DNA of 64,000 nt from Apostichopus japonicus (GCF_037975245.1 NC_092568.1:28859501-28923500), one strand, 5' to 3'; counted from the stretch's first letter, positions 22,836-35,579 are shown. The notes: generated by a model from the sequence alone, not told the origin. A program made the numbers and translations.

Positions 22836-23399
22836 AGTGACGAACAAGATCCAGTAGGCAAGGCGCTGCTCCCCCTTGTAATTTGATGTGAATAGAATTG
22901 TACATAGATTGAATAAGGGTGGGTTTTTCAAGTCAACTAATGGGTGGTATTTCGGTTTAAAATTTTTTGTGGTGACGGCATGTTAGCGCCATACTTTGAT
23001 ATGAGGCATGTGGATGAGAGAAAAGTAATTTGTCAACTTTTTATAGTTTTACTTAGGTGTTGTTCTTTTTTTCTGGGGGGGGGGGGATGGTGAGGGCGGA
23101 TTCTTTCTCTCTTTTCTCCTTGTGATGGAAAACTATTTGTGTGAATGTCTTTGATCCACGTGTTTAAATTACTGGATGTTTTTTTCCCTTTTCAATTGAA
23201 CAGCCAACATTCTGTCAAACTAATTTCATCAGAGCTTGTGATTTTGTTGTGTTTTGTTGCAATTGAGACTTTAGTGAGATGCAGGATGGTCCCTTTTGTT
23301 GAATTACGGATGTAGTCTGAAACATGTTGTAATTGTTAGAATGAACAGTTGAATAGCTCAAAATGGGAACCAGAGTACAAAGAAGACTATTGTAGGAGG

Positions 23400-23765
23400 T
23401 GTGTAAGGGATAAATAATCCCTTGTGCATAGAGTTGTGATAAGTACATAAGGGATAAATGATCCCTTGTGCAAAGGTTGTGATAAGTACATAAGGGATAA
23501 ATGATCCCTTGTGCAGACAGTTGTATATAGTACATTAGGGATAAATGATCTGTTGTGCAGACAGTTGTGATTAGTTCATAAGGGATAAATGATCCCTTGT
23601 GTAGACAGTTGTGATTAGTTCATAAGATAAGGGATAAATGATCCTTGTGCAAAGAGTTGTGATTAGTTCATAAGGGATAAATGATCCCTTGTGCAGACAG
23701 TTGTGTTTAGTCCATAAGGGATAAATGATCCCTTGTGCAGACAATTGTATTTAGTATGTAACAGA
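23400..23765. repeat. 44-bp array with hairpin motif, about 8 copies
   Basis: Each unit contains AAGGGATAAATGATCCCTT, whose 7-bp arms AAGGGAT/ATCCCTT can pair. It lies 0.6 kb past the PARP stop and upstream of the AATAAA at 23876, so it is probably in the 3' UTR. Confidence 0.92.
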
Positions 23766-23875
23766 TATTTTTCATGGTATATAGTTGCTAATTATTTTGC
23801 AACTTTGTAGCCAAAACAGGAGAGGAGGAGATAGGGTGGTGAGATGAATCTGTTTTGATGATAGCACTTATGTGA

Positions 23876-23881
23876 AATAAA
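23876..23881 (+). terminator. Candidate polyadenylation signal, PARP gene
   Basis: AATAAA about 1.04 kb past the stop codon. A second AATAAA is at 27101-27106. Neither is confirmed by transcript data. Confidence 0.45.
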
Positions 23882-25784
23882 AGCATGTTCAGTCTATGAG
23901 CTAAGGATGATCCATTGTTACATTTTCATCCCAAAATTTCAACCATAATGAACAATTTTTCAGGATTTGATGAAAATTGGGGCCTTGCCTGTGAGAAACT
24001 ATGTTGATCAGGAATGTTTTTAGCATTTAAGAGATCATTTTTTTCTTGAAATATGCCATTAACAATGTTTCTGTCATTTTCATAATCATTCATTAATGTC
24101 ATTCTATTCCCATGTACACCAATTTCCTGCTGGAAATTGAATTGGGTTTTGAATAATACCTCAAAAACGAAAAGAAAATGGTTTTCTATTGAGATATACA
24201 CCGGAAGTTTAAAAGCAGTTTAGTGAAAATGCTTTTCTACAAATGCTTACTAATAACTGTTATATTAAAGATTAAAAGAAAAACATCTATAACCATATCA
24301 AGATTTGTTAATAATTTTACTTGTTACGTTTGTGTTCATTATTTGCACATTCCGCTGTTAAACCTGGTGGATCCTTGGCTTTGCTTTAGCTACTTACACA
24401 AAAGAAGAAAAAAAAGTTGGGGGAGGGGGTTGGGGGCTTGGAGGAGGGGTAAACTTTTAGTTCTCTTTGCTTGCATGTGTAGTATTTTTAGTATATTATT
24501 ATTTCTCTTTGCTGTTGTAATATTTTTTAAAGAAAACCCAAGGAAGTTGAAAATAAATTGAACATGAATTGATGATTGTAATTGTTCTGTGCAAATTGAC
24601 ATGCCAACAAAGCTAACTTTTTTTTTGCCCTATTTTTATAGCCACCCTCTGAACAACTAAGAATAGTATTCTTAACTTAAAAGATAATCTTGTGCAATCT
24701 AAGTGTAAATTCATTTGATCATACCCACAACAACAAACTAAACCATTGGCAGTTTTCTTAAGCCTGGAAAATGGGCTCCATTTGTATGTTGACAAATATC
24801 TAATTTGATGTTCAACCCGAAAGTATTAATCATGTCATTGAAGGCCTAGTACATATTTTCCTGTTTCATATTTTATCCTCATTTATGGCTTTATTGTCTC
24901 CTTTTAAAGTATTTTTAAGCTGTTTTGTTACCTGAAATATTCAACCAATTGTAAGCCTCACTAAGATCCTACTCATTTTTCTACCTTCTATCAATGACAA
25001 TAAACCAAAACGTCACTATTTCGAGAAGGGTTAAATCTCCACTTGTGGGGAGTTTTGACCATTTGTGTGTATGAAATGTATGTGTGTGTGAATGTGTAGC
25101 ATTTATGAAATGTAATGGAAAGGTTTAATCAAAGTCGGAATAAGGGCATGAGGCAAATAGAACTAGTTTTATATTCTGACGATAGATAGAGAAATGTTTC
25201 AAAACGAAGATGAAATTTCATGACTTAATGTCCCATGACACAACTTTTACCTTTGAAATTCCTTGTTTGCTCCATATGCTAACTGATAGTGTTGAGTGAG
25301 CATCAAGACATGGAGATAGGAGTCAGGGAGGGTGGGGGGGGGAAGGGGTGAGGGATGGGTTTTTTTAAGAAGGCTTTGGTGTAATATGATGTCATCATTT
25401 GTTTTCCTTAATAGTGTGCAGTAGTTAATTATCTTAATTCCTGATTAGTTCATTTTCATCAACAGTGTTCATCTACAGTGTTCATTATGATAACTTGAAA
25501 TAGGGATTATGTTCCTACAATATGTGAATGTGCTGCAGTTTTAGTAAAACTAATATTTCTTCCTTTTTGTACAGTAGATAGGATCAACATTGTAGGTAAG
25601 GGGCATGAATCTGGCATTAAAAATAGTAATGCTGCTAATGATAAAATTGTTACTAGAAATTTTTTAGAGCAATTTCTGCCATCTTTGGAATACTGACCAT
25701 TTTATATTAACCTTTTTTTACATGTATGTGCTGTTTACTAATAAATTGTCTCTTTTTCAAGTGTTGTAACCCATGTTTCAGGCC

Positions 25785-26075
25785 CCTGGGAGTTCATTAG
25801 TGCACAATGTATGTCACACATATACATAGATAACCCCACCTGTGAAGTGGGTAGCTGTAATGAATGTTTGAGGTCCCCGTGGCTAGGAGTTCACTAGTGC
25901 TCCATGTAAGTCACACATATTAATAGATAACCCATGTATAACTTAAAATGAAAGCATGTGTTTGAGGTCCCCGTGGCTAGGAGTGCACCATGTAGGTCAC
26001 ACATATAAATACATAGCCCCATCTCTGAAGCTGTAATAAAATCATGTGTTTGAGGTTTCCTGTGGTTGGGAGTTC
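25785..26075. repeat. About 100-bp repeat, three diverged copies
   Basis: Copies share GTTTGAGGTCCCCGTGGCTA, GTCACACATAT and a following TAGATAACCC-like block. Confidence 0.85.
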
Positions 26076-27359
26076 ATAGTTACCACCAACATATTGAAGT
26101 AACTAATAGGAGACATTTGAAATTACATGCTCATGTCATATAACCTGTTTTAAAACCACTTAAGGCAAAAAATAAACTTTGTTATTCAAACAAATTTAAA
26201 AAAAAATGTTATTCGTATAAATTTGACGAGAAGAAAATTTGATATATTTGTGGAACTGGTTAAGGGGAAGTGGGTTATCTGACTGCAGGACATAAACTTT
26301 CATCTTATCATTTAGGTTAGCAGTGGTTTGTTGAGTCTTAGAGCCTCATTTAGACAATTGCATATGCATCATCTTTCTTATATGCATGGCATAGTCACAA
26401 TCCACATGCATTGGGTAGTCCAATGCCCACCCCCCATTTCAAACTTCAGTTGATGCGACATTTCTTTGATGATATTTGTTTCTATGAAATATTCAGTTTT
26501 TTATAATATTCTCCAAATGTGTTCCTTTTTATGAATAATTTTTTTCCCAAGTATGTTTGTATGTGAGAATGAGAGAACAGGTCTTGTGCATAACAAAGAT
26601 TAGAGAAAACCAAGTAAGAGAGATATTTATGGTCACATGATCATGATTCAGATAAAAAGGGACTCCTGAGATTGTTGGCTTTATCTTCTTATGCAATGGT
26701 GATATCTTTTCTGGCAGTCTAATTTTTTTTTTTTTTGTGAAATTTTTCTGTAAAGATTATGTTGGCTCACTGTAATTTTCCCATGAAATTGAGTTGACTG
26801 CCTATAGTATTTTTCATTAAAAAGTCTGAAAATTGTGTTTTCCTGTTTTGATGCAATCTCTCGGCCATAGTGTGTATGTAGGCCTAGTTATTAGTTTCTT
26901 TGCTGTTCTGTGTGTATTCATCAGTAGAATGTAATCATGTGGTTTTAATTACGTTTATCTGAGGGGAATTAAGTCTTAACATTTTTAATAGTACGACTTA
27001 AGCTCGTAGACTCTTCATCTTTTCTGTTTTGATCATGTAACTGGTGTCATTTTCCCATAATTGTGGGAAATTATGTAAAACCTTGATAACTTTTGATGAC
27101 AATAAAGTTGGATCGGAAATCCACACAGGTTAAACTTGAAGAGTATTTTCTTGCGTTTGTAGACGGATGACAATATTTAGTTTTTTCAAAAGATGCGTTT
27201 TTAAACAGCCGCACATTGTTCCTATCTATGCTTGGAATTGAAGTGTTCACCTGAGGAAGTTTCTATTTCAAACAAGTTTGAAGAAAAAATGTTTGAAGTT
27301 AAAACATCGGGCTCCATCTCAATAAGGGAAAGATGATGGTTGATCGGCTTTCTTTCTCC

Positions 27360-27725
27360 TTAAAGGCATTGAAAACTCGCCCAAAACCGTGTGCGGCCAT
27401 CTGAAAAAGTTAACTTTCTGTTGCTTGCAGGTGACGTTTTGTTCATGTCGCTACAAACTGCAGACAGTAATGAAACGTGATACTGTGTTATCTTTAGCTG
27501 GACCTGAGATGTCCATCGCTGTGGCGTTTCTACACTGTGCTGTGGGTATTGACCGCAGCTGTATGTACTGACTGTACACTAGTGTCTAATTACCGACGGT
27601 AGCAAGCTGTGTGTATTTTCTGGGATCGATGGTGGTGTCTAACACTTCTGTTACACCTCATTTGAAACTAGGTCAGATTACCGGCATTAGACGTTTCTTT
27701 TTGCGCCAGTCTTCACACCCTTTAA
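27360..27725. mobile_element. TTAA-bounded MITE-like element
   Basis: Starts TTAAAGGCATTGAAAACTCG. The reverse complement of its right end reads TTAAAGGGTGTGAAGACTGG, so the ends are imperfect inverted repeats of about 27 bp with TTAA at the border. A second copy lies at 35580-35947. TTAA borders recall piggyBac-type insertion, but no transposase is present. Confidence 0.65.
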
Positions 27726-29156
27726 AAGCTCTCTTACTTGGTATTGGCCCAGATCAATTACTCACAGGATTCAACGCTATAAACCCATTGCAGTGTAAAT
27801 TCATTTACCTTGAATGTATTATTTCTAATGTAAAACATTTCAGCTTAATGTCCCAATTTGCCTTTTCTAGATAATGTACATGCATTTGTGTTTGTTAAAA
27901 GATTATACTGTCGTGATTGTCAAAGTCAAGAATTCACCCTAAGCATTTTGCACCACTCGATAACCAATTGACTTAAGTATTATGGAGGTGAGTATATATT
28001 GTTTAATAAGCCAGAAGTCCCATCTTCCCTGCCCTTGCCTCTCCCATCTCCCTCGTACTTCCAAGTCCTATCTAGCGAACATTCAACAAGAGTTTTAGTT
28101 AGGCGGCTTAACAGTAAATCTCCCTTACTCCGACAAAATATCCGAACTGATTAGCATTCATCCAGCTGTGATAAGCATATCTGGTGTTGGGGAATTGGGA
28201 GGGAGGAGGGGGGGCGGGGAGTGGAGTGGAGACATTAAACTAAGCCAGGTAACACTCAACATTTCAAGAGACCAGAGTACCATTTAGAGCTGTGAGAAAT
28301 GAAATTTGACACATATCATTAAAGGAAATATGATCATACAATGGTTTTACTGATAGAAAAAAATTTTCCCACCAAGCAATCTTTCTGGGCTAGTTAAGTT
28401 TATAAATTAAACATATTAGAGCCAAACTAGAGAAGAGTGACAAAGAAATGTGCAATGTTAAATACACAACTGTTTATTTGTAGCAACTGCTTTCCACTCC
28501 ATAATAACTTGAATAATATAGGACTGAATTCACATGCAAATCAAGGTGATAATGAAAATAAATACAACAGTTTTCTGTTGAAATAATAATCAACAAACTA
28601 AGATAGACATCAGTACTTCCACAATTAATTTTATCTATTTGTTTGAAATATCTAATTGTTTGAAATGGCTCAAGGAACGTTAGATGAAACGACTCACATA
28701 AATTGGCATTTTTTGTATCGATTCTCAAACAGGGGAAACAATTAGAAGTAAATCAGTAAGAGAAAAGTGACTGTCAGAGTATCAAAATAATTTCCAATGG
28801 CTGGAATTGGGTCAGAATCAGTGACCGCAGTGATCCCAGGTACCTCTCCAAACAGTGACCTCAAGTCCTGAGCGCCAACTATTGACCTCCCCATACACAT
28901 CAAATGAATAAATTTGAAAGATGTTTGTAATTTCTGACATATAACCAAAAAAAGGATTTAAAGCATTTAATATGCCAGCACCTCATAACAATACACATTA
29001 CATACATAATTGCTTGCATGCAAATATCTGTATTAATTACAGATGTGCAAAAGAACCTCTTAGGAAATACACAAATGCACAAGGCAGTCTACTAGTCAAT
29101 TGAATATATATGTAAAGTGTTGCTTTGTAAGCTGTGTGCTTGAGGAATGACTAATT

Positions 29157-29370
29157 TTTAACTACAAGAGTACAATTCACATTTAATTCAGTTCCACACT
29201 TTACTAAGGTGTTGTGTGATGTGATCAGTAGGAACACTAAATTCAAAACACTCTTGGTTTAACTACAAGAGTACAGTTCGCATTTAATTCAGTTCCACAC
29301 TTTACTAAGGTGTTGTGTTGTGTCATGTGATCAGTAGGAATACTCTAAAACCAAAACACTCTTGGCTTGT
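29157..29370. repeat. About 108-bp tandem duplication
   Basis: Two adjacent copies starting AACTACAAGAGTACA, each with TTCAGTTCCACACTTTACTA and ending in AAAACACTCTTGG; about 90% alike by eye. Confidence 0.93.
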
Positions 29371-30657
29371 TGCCAACTAATAACCACATAGCATATAATA
29401 AGCCTAATCACTTGCTATTAGCAATGCACTGGTACCCCTTGGTTAATATGCAAATTAGACTACTGTGAGGGTGTTGTTGGTCGAGGTTAAGTTTGACCTC
29501 CAAAAAAAGATGTCTGTTCTCAAATTTTCTCTATGTTTTTTAAGTTATTGCTGTGTGATGGAATTTCAGTCAAACTGTATAATTTCCCACACACTTTCTT
29601 GAGAGAAAACTTCTCTGAGCACCATGAAAGATACAACTTTTCATATGAAATATTCAGCAAATGTGTAAAAATTGTATGAGGAACCTTTCTAAACCTATAT
29701 GAAAGTTGAACAAAATGGAAATATTGTTAGTATAGTAAAGTGGACAAAGTGCATTTCAGTGGATACACCCAAGGGAAGACGTATAATAGCACAGAATTTT
29801 GTATACTGAATGTTGTATATAGAATTTTGTATACTGAAGTTTGTAAACTGAATTTTTTATACAGAATTTGTATACTGTCAGGTGGAAACTTGAAGACATA
29901 AGCATAGCACATACATAGAGAAAATTGACCCAGCTTCACATAAGAGTCTGTCTTTAATACCATCAATTACTTACGATGCCAAAAATTTCCCCATACATCA
30001 AAATACTGGTTATTCCAATAAGTAGAAATATATATATATATATGTTAACAAATTTAGCTTAAAAATGCCCTCATTAAAAATGCACTGAAGATACAATGTC
30101 ATTTTATGTCTAGCTAAAGCTTTCATTGTTGAGATTTCATTGCACAACTGCATGTGAATGGTGATATCATTAAAATATGAAAACAAATGCTGCCACCACT
30201 TTTTAACAAAACACAAAACAAAAAAAAGTCAGGATTGTTACCAACAGGATTGTTCCCAACTTCTGAGGGAATCATGGAGGGAACAGGGCTGGGAATTGGG
30301 GAAGCCAACCTGTGCAAAGGTCCTATTTCAACTACTGTTTGCTGTCAGCAAATTAAAAAATATGTCCAATTAATAGTAAGGTGAGGGCAGGACAGTATGA
30401 AGACATTGCCCACACTGTGGACATGATCTATATAGAGAGAAGTTTGGTAGCACATTTAAAAATATTGCCTTACTACTGCTACAAATGTCTAATAAATAGA
30501 TAATAACTAGATTTTTAGCACCACTCTGTGTGACTTGCTTTTTCAAATTCAACAGCCTCCATTCAAGTTGTTCCATAGATAAATTTGGACATTTCTTATA
30601 ACCTATAATTGCAATCTGCAAAATGAAAATGAATTCTATTTTTCCTTTTTCAGCAGG

Positions 30658-30663
30658 TTTATT
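30658..30663 (-). terminator. Candidate polyadenylation signal, LU-domain gene
   Basis: AATAAA on the minus strand, 129 bp past the TGA at 30792. Confidence 0.55.
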
Positions 30664-30791
30664 TGACTGCTGTGAATATGTTACCCTGAATTGTACAGCA
30701 GATTCAAACGTGATGACAACACCTGAACATCAAATATACAGATATTGTGACCTTCAATCCATGCAAGGCATGCAACAATAAGAAAGCTGAT

Positions 30792-31024
30792 TCAGTAAAT
30801 CATTTGTCTTACGATGTAGAGACCCATGGCAACCAACAGGACCGATGGTTTTCTGCTGCTGCTTGCCTTGCTTAAATTGCACAGATCCTCCTCGCAGCAT
30901 GTCAGGCAACCCCATCCCTGACGGGATTTGTCACAAAAGTAAAGCTTCCCCAGCTGAGCAGTTGCAGCCTCACATCCTGCCTGTGAAGCACAGTACTTAT
31001 CAATTCTCAGTTTGCCTCTCTCTT
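30792..31024 (-). CDS. LU-domain gene exon 3 (third finger, tail, stop)
   Basis: Acceptor GGGCTTTCAG. Contains KYC, AGC and YFC, then GCLTCCEEDLCN, a hydrophobic tail and TGA at 30794-30792. Seven Cys lie in this exon. Confidence 0.87.
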
Positions 31025-32722
31025 CTGAAAGCCCAAAACAAAGCAGAAATTATCGTGAATGATTCAAAGTATCATAAAATTACGATAAAAACTTATATAC
31101 CACGGGAAGTCCTACTAATATGCAAAACGCAAGATCTGATGGCTATTCAAGACGATTACTTTCATTCCAAATACCAAAAGATTTCAACTATCATCAACAT
31201 AAATCTTTCCAACAAAGCACCATTAAGGACAAATTAAAAGCATCTGATAATTTAGTGAGTACTGCCCAAATGAAAGGACGCACCGCAATGTTAGGCCCAG
31301 TAGCCAAGAAACCACCACCACTTTGTTCATATTGCTAAAACTAACAGCTGTTTGATCCAATGAAGCCATGTAGCATTAGTGCTTTTGATTATCCTTCTGA
31401 AATTTTTAGTGCAAGAGAATGGATTTACCAGAGTAAATGGTTTGTGTCAGACATCGGTCCTGGTTTCTAGAACAACTGCTGATGTGATCCGTTCCAATGC
31501 AAAATTCATTGCCATCTTCTTTAGAACAACTGTAGCACTGCAGTCCATGACCTTGAAGAAGAATAGTTTTGAACAAGAGAGAATCACAATCATGTAAGAT
31601 ATGATCTAACTTAAAGCAGCATTTTGAGTTTGGTCAGCACTTTTCACCGACAACACCAAGAAACTGGAAAAAAGATAGCAGCCTTGTTAATTAGTTGTTT
31701 ATATCACCAAATGAACGTAATCAGCATTCAGCTGCAACTTTGTAACGAAGATACTGAGGCAACCATAAACAAAGAAATTGTTGGGTGTGAGCTGAAAAAG
31801 CTGATTAGTCTTTCAGGGTCTTTCTTACAGAATTAACATCTAATGTATCATATTGTTTAGCAGGGAACTTGAATACAAGAGTTTGAATTGGAATCTTATG
31901 TAATACATCAATTCATGTATTACACTGAAAACTTTGCCAACCCTAGGCAATTGACCACCTGTTAGGACCTTTTCATGTTTTGCATTTCGAGATCTCACAA
32001 TCTCAATTTTCCAGTCAAGCTGTATCTTTATTTTCTGGTCTAAAAATTTGTCTAAAATTACATTAACTGCCATTGATCAACTATTTGTTTCATCTCAAGG
32101 ATGTGTCACAATTAGCTGAAAATATGATCAAAAATGCTACTAAAAAGTCATATAGCTAGTCACTAGGTGACAACCATCCTCGTGATGTTTTGTTCCAAAT
32201 GATTATTAAAGTTATGTAAGGAGTGTCACTGCAGTGGATTCATTACACACACATAATAACAAACAGTATTGGATATTGCAGCTTCTGCATCTCTGCTAGT
32301 AATTAGTATGATTAGTATATATTGCGATTTAACTGTGCATAGACGTAATGTGCCTGCATTTAGATGCAAACCACCATACTTATTAGACCTTATAAAAGTT
32401 ATAGTGGGTTATGCTTGAACAAAGTTCGGCCTTACGTTTGTCATACAGCCTGATTTGTCTTTACATTTCTACCTTAGGCCTAGTTGGCTAATCTACCTGT
32501 ACTAGCACTACTACTAGTTCTGTACTAGTACTTCTGTACTATAGTATAGGCCTGAGTTAATTAGCACCTACTGTACCTAGGGCTAGCCGACATAGGTTAC
32601 ATACAAATACAATACATACCGTAATGCAAAGCGTTTATCAACACGAATACAGTAAGTAAGACACTGTATGAGCACAAATACAAACGCGGAACGTAGCAAT
32701 CTGTGTATCTTTTCGAAATCAT
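30792..32722 (-). CDS. Ly6/uPAR (three-finger) domain protein, 3 exons
   Basis: Exons 32722-32620, 31551-31429 and 31024-30792 splice in phase 1 to a 152-residue protein. Residues 1 to about 35 are a signal peptide (hydrophobic core LYLCSYSVLLTVFVLINA). The mature domain opens with GLQCYSC and ends with CLTCCEEDLCN, the LxCxxC and CCxxDxCN hallmarks of the LU fold. A short hydrophobic tail (VLLVAMGLYIV) after a Ser-rich stretch could be a GPI signal, but it ends in a polar RQMIY. Twelve cysteines are present against the usual ten, so one extra disulphide is likely. LU proteins act on the outer membrane leaflet or extracellularly as ligands or modulators; no specific partner can be named. An in-frame ATG further upstream (32779) would lengthen the N-terminus. 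It lies opposite shadow ORFs and runs convergently with the PARP gene. Confidence 0.82.
31429..31551 (-). CDS. LU-domain gene exon 2 (first two fingers)
   Basis: Acceptor CTTCTTCAAG, donor GTAAAT; phase 1 on both sides. Encodes HGLQCYSCSKEDGNEFC, then five spaced Cys in total, typical of the N-terminal half of LU domains. Confidence 0.85.
32620..32722 (-). CDS. LU-domain gene exon 1 (signal peptide)
   Basis: ATG at 32722. Encodes 34 residues plus one base and ends at a GTATGT donor. The charged N-region (MISKRYTDCYVPR) and hydrophobic core fit a secretory signal. Confidence 0.72.
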
Positions 32723-33344
32723 CAAAAACAGCTCTGTTAATGCTTCACCTGATTCAAACTCACAGTGCAGATATTGCACTAACGTAGTACTAGTACTAAC
32801 ACTACAGAAACACAGAAAATTATGGATAACACCAGTGCAGTATACTGTTACTGTAGTGTTATACTATCCTAGTATAGTATACTAGTAACCCTTGGCGATT
32901 GCGTAATGTAGTTTGTGTAAGGTGGCATATATCCATGAAGGCCTCCGCTCAAGTCTGTTTCTATCAGGAAAGAGCCGAAAAGAAACAGACTGTTTTGTTT
33001 GTTTGGACATGATATCAAACAAGATCTTTTATTTTCTTGCGGGAGGGGGTAGGAAGTCAGAGTTCACATTGGAAGTAGATGGGTCAATTGAGGAATTTTT
33101 AGACCACTGTAGGCCTCCCAGGAACAGTGACGAAATTGTTTTTCTATGGAATAAAGAGATTTGTTTACAGCTGGTAACGATAACTTCAGGCAACATTTGT
33201 TATTGTCATGATGCGGAAAATTGAATGTGCCATGAATGACCAACGTATCAGCTGTCCAATGATGGGCAGGGTTTTAGCTAGTCAAAATACTACATTACTT
33301 TGGCGATTAGTAGTGTGTCAATTGGGCACGGTTATAGGCCTATG

Positions 33345-34498
33345 CATGGGCGGCGATCATGGGGGGGGGGGGGGGAGGGGGACATGTCCCCCCAATATTT
33401 TAGGTGGGGGATATAGTATCTAATATCCCCCCCCAATATTTGGTGGCATAGTCTTTTTGTGTGGCTATAAATAGAAAATAATGCGTGAGATTATTTATCC
33501 AAATCATATTTGGCGGTGGCTAAAACTTCATCCAACACATTCTGCATGAGGTAAATGACTCTTCGTGGTCGTTTCTGTGACCTGTGACCGTATAGCATGT
33601 GTTGTCACTCATGATTATTATCATAATGTCTGTACATCTCTTGTGTATGAGTGTAAGTACGTACAATCATATATATGATCCACATTGATATGGGTTCAAT
33701 TGGTTTCCATTTGGCCTGTTTCCTACAAGATTTCTAACCACAGGCGCGTAGCCAGGGGGCGAAGGGGGAGACTGCCCCCTCCCTCGAGCATATTTATTGT
33801 ATTTTTTTTATGATATCGAAGTTTTATAGTAGCCGTAATAAGAGGTTTTAATATTTGTACAAATTGTACACCAATAAATTAACTGTGTCTGAATTTTCGA
33901 AAACTCCCTGACCACATTCTTCATCATACTTCCTTCTACTCGTGCAATTTTGACCGATCTGTTAGGGTTGAAGGTTTTTTTTTTTAATCTTTATTGGTTG
34001 TCCATACATGATATTTTGTGCAACATTATGGGCATGTTTTGAAGTGAATTTTTTATTCAAATTCTGAACAAATAATGGGCTTAAAACCTTGAAAAGTGGG
34101 GCTGACGGGTATTGTGGGCCGTTACGTAGTATTACCTACAAAAGCAATGATCCACAGGAGATGCGATGAGGTCGAACATGATGTGTGACTGGTGTCAATC
34201 TTGAAAAAGGTTATGGATGAAAAAAAAAATATTGGGAAAAACTTGCTTCTCAGACAAAAGTGTACATCTGGTTGGTCATTTTCAAGCCTGAGAAGTGCCA
34301 TTTCCGGTGATCTGGGGGGCTATCAAAACCAGAATTTTCTTGTGCGCTGCGCGCCAACTGATGGTGGCGCTCCGCTAAGATAGTAATATACAAAATATCA
34401 CGAAGCGCGAGAACAATTTTTTGGATGAAAGTTGCTACGCGCCTGCACCCAAGCAAATGCCCCCCCCCCAAATATTTGAAACAAATCGCCGCCCCCTG
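33345..34498. mobile_element. hAT-like element with nested second element
   Basis: Ends CATGGGCGGCGAT and ATCGCCGCCCCCTG (near-perfect inverted repeats, hAT-like CA..TG), flanked by the perfect 8-bp TSD GGCCTATG (33337-33344 and 34499-34506). No transposase ORF. A second element with its own inverted ends lies inside at 33741-34445. Confidence 0.82.
33741..34445. mobile_element. Inner GTAGCC-TIR element
   Basis: Starts CAGGCGCGTAGCCAGG and ends GCTACGCGCCTG (12-bp perfect inverted ends). Shares CGAGCATATTT and CAACTGATGGTGGCGCTCCG blocks with the element at 39546-39839. No clean TSD is visible, so it may have come as part of the outer element. Confidence 0.7.
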
Positions 34499-34730
34499 GG
34501 CCTATGGAGTATGATATTGTTGCAGGGACGACTGGCCTTTGCGGTGGAACGTTCGATGCATCTGTTGTACTTATGCTATGCTAATCTTTTGTCCCTATGC
34601 TATGCGAATAACTTCCATATGAACTGAACATCCAAAGTTTGCTGTATCAAATTAGTATGATATCATTACTGTAAGCTTGACAGCATGGAACTACAACAAC
34701 AAGCATTGACTACAGACTATGCGTAATCAT

Positions 34731-34900
34731 AGGCGTACGGGACCATTTCAGTTTGGGGGGCAGAAACTTTTGTGCCCGAAAGTTCCCGTGACACTATCTA
34801 AGCGGAGCGCCACTATCGGTTGGCGCGTAGCGTACAAGAAATTTTTGGGCATAAAATGCCTCTCAGACTGCCGGAAATGGCACTTCTGAGGACTTGCAAG
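34731..34900. repeat. Reverse-oriented fragment of GTAGCC-TIR family
   Basis: Contains ACTATCTAAGCGGAGCGCCA and TTGGCGCGTAGCGTACAAGA, the reverse complement of the block at 34330-34385. Confidence 0.7.
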
Positions 34901-35579
34901 TTGCATTTAAACATTCTTTATTTTATAATCTCACGTTTTAGAAATTTACACTTCCCCAAAAATTTGGTAAATTAGAAGAAGAAAAAATGGTAACATCACT
35001 TTGAAGGGGAAAAATGGGACAGTATATTTTTTAAGCTCCTATTTAGTTACCGTATTTATTATTTTAACACAGTACTCAGCTACCTCCAGAAAAACATACG
35101 TTGTTCAACGACACGTAGGCGGGATAATGTCGCTGTGTCGGGTGAGACTGCAATTTGTCTGACAAAAAAGTATAAAAAATAACAAAGAATATGATAAACC
35201 TGTACTTCTAGGCTTGTAGGCACTCCCCTCCCCCCCCCCCCCACCATCCATGAACAAGAAAACGTTTCTTATATACACTCATGTCGGGGATGTCCAGGTA
35301 TACAGTTGACTAGTTAGAATTTTTTTTTATAGTGCAAAAAGCGTGGTAGCCCAGATGAGCTGCGCTTACGGTGGTGTTACACGGTCAATACATGCATGCA
35401 GCTACGGTCAATACCCACAACACAGTGTACATAGCAGTGATGGACATCTCAGGTCTTGATATAAGATAACAAGGTATCACGTTTCATCACTGTCTGCATT
35501 TTGTAGCAACACGAAAAAAAACTTCTCTTCACTTTTCAGATTGCGGCATGCGGTTTGGGGGAAGCCTCGCCCCAATCCG

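Larger units (their letters stand above)
22836..27359. other. PARP 3' UTR and intergenic flank
   Basis: AT-rich, with no convincing ORF. It holds a 44-bp array (23400-23765), a decayed 100-bp triplicate (25785-26075), and AATAAA-type signals at 23876-23881 and 27101-27106. Where the transcript ends cannot be told from sequence alone. Confidence 0.6.
27726..30791. other. Noncoding flank or 3' UTR of LU-domain gene
   Basis: AT-rich, with a G-rich stretch at 28195-28230, a 108-bp duplication (29157-29370), a TATACTGAATT-type repeat (29800-29880) and an (AT)n at 30026-30043. No supported exon was found. Confidence 0.55.

Noticed and set aside
28742-28948. Minus-strand 68-codon ORF (IVGAQDLRSLFGEVPGITAV)
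   Set aside because: No splice context, domain or neighbouring exon; lies in the AT-rich flank downstream of the LU gene.
30845-31237. Plus-strand ORF of 130 codons
   Set aside because: It is the antisense shadow of the LU-domain exon 3, which has splice-phase and Cys-pattern support.
32913-33224. Plus-strand 103-codon ORF
   Set aside because: Overlaps no recognisable domain, has no splice signals fitting C6orf120 and abuts a transposable element.
33741-34445. Inner element as an independent insertion with TSD
   Set aside because: Flanks TCTAACCA and CACCCAAG do not match, so a separate insertion event is not supported.
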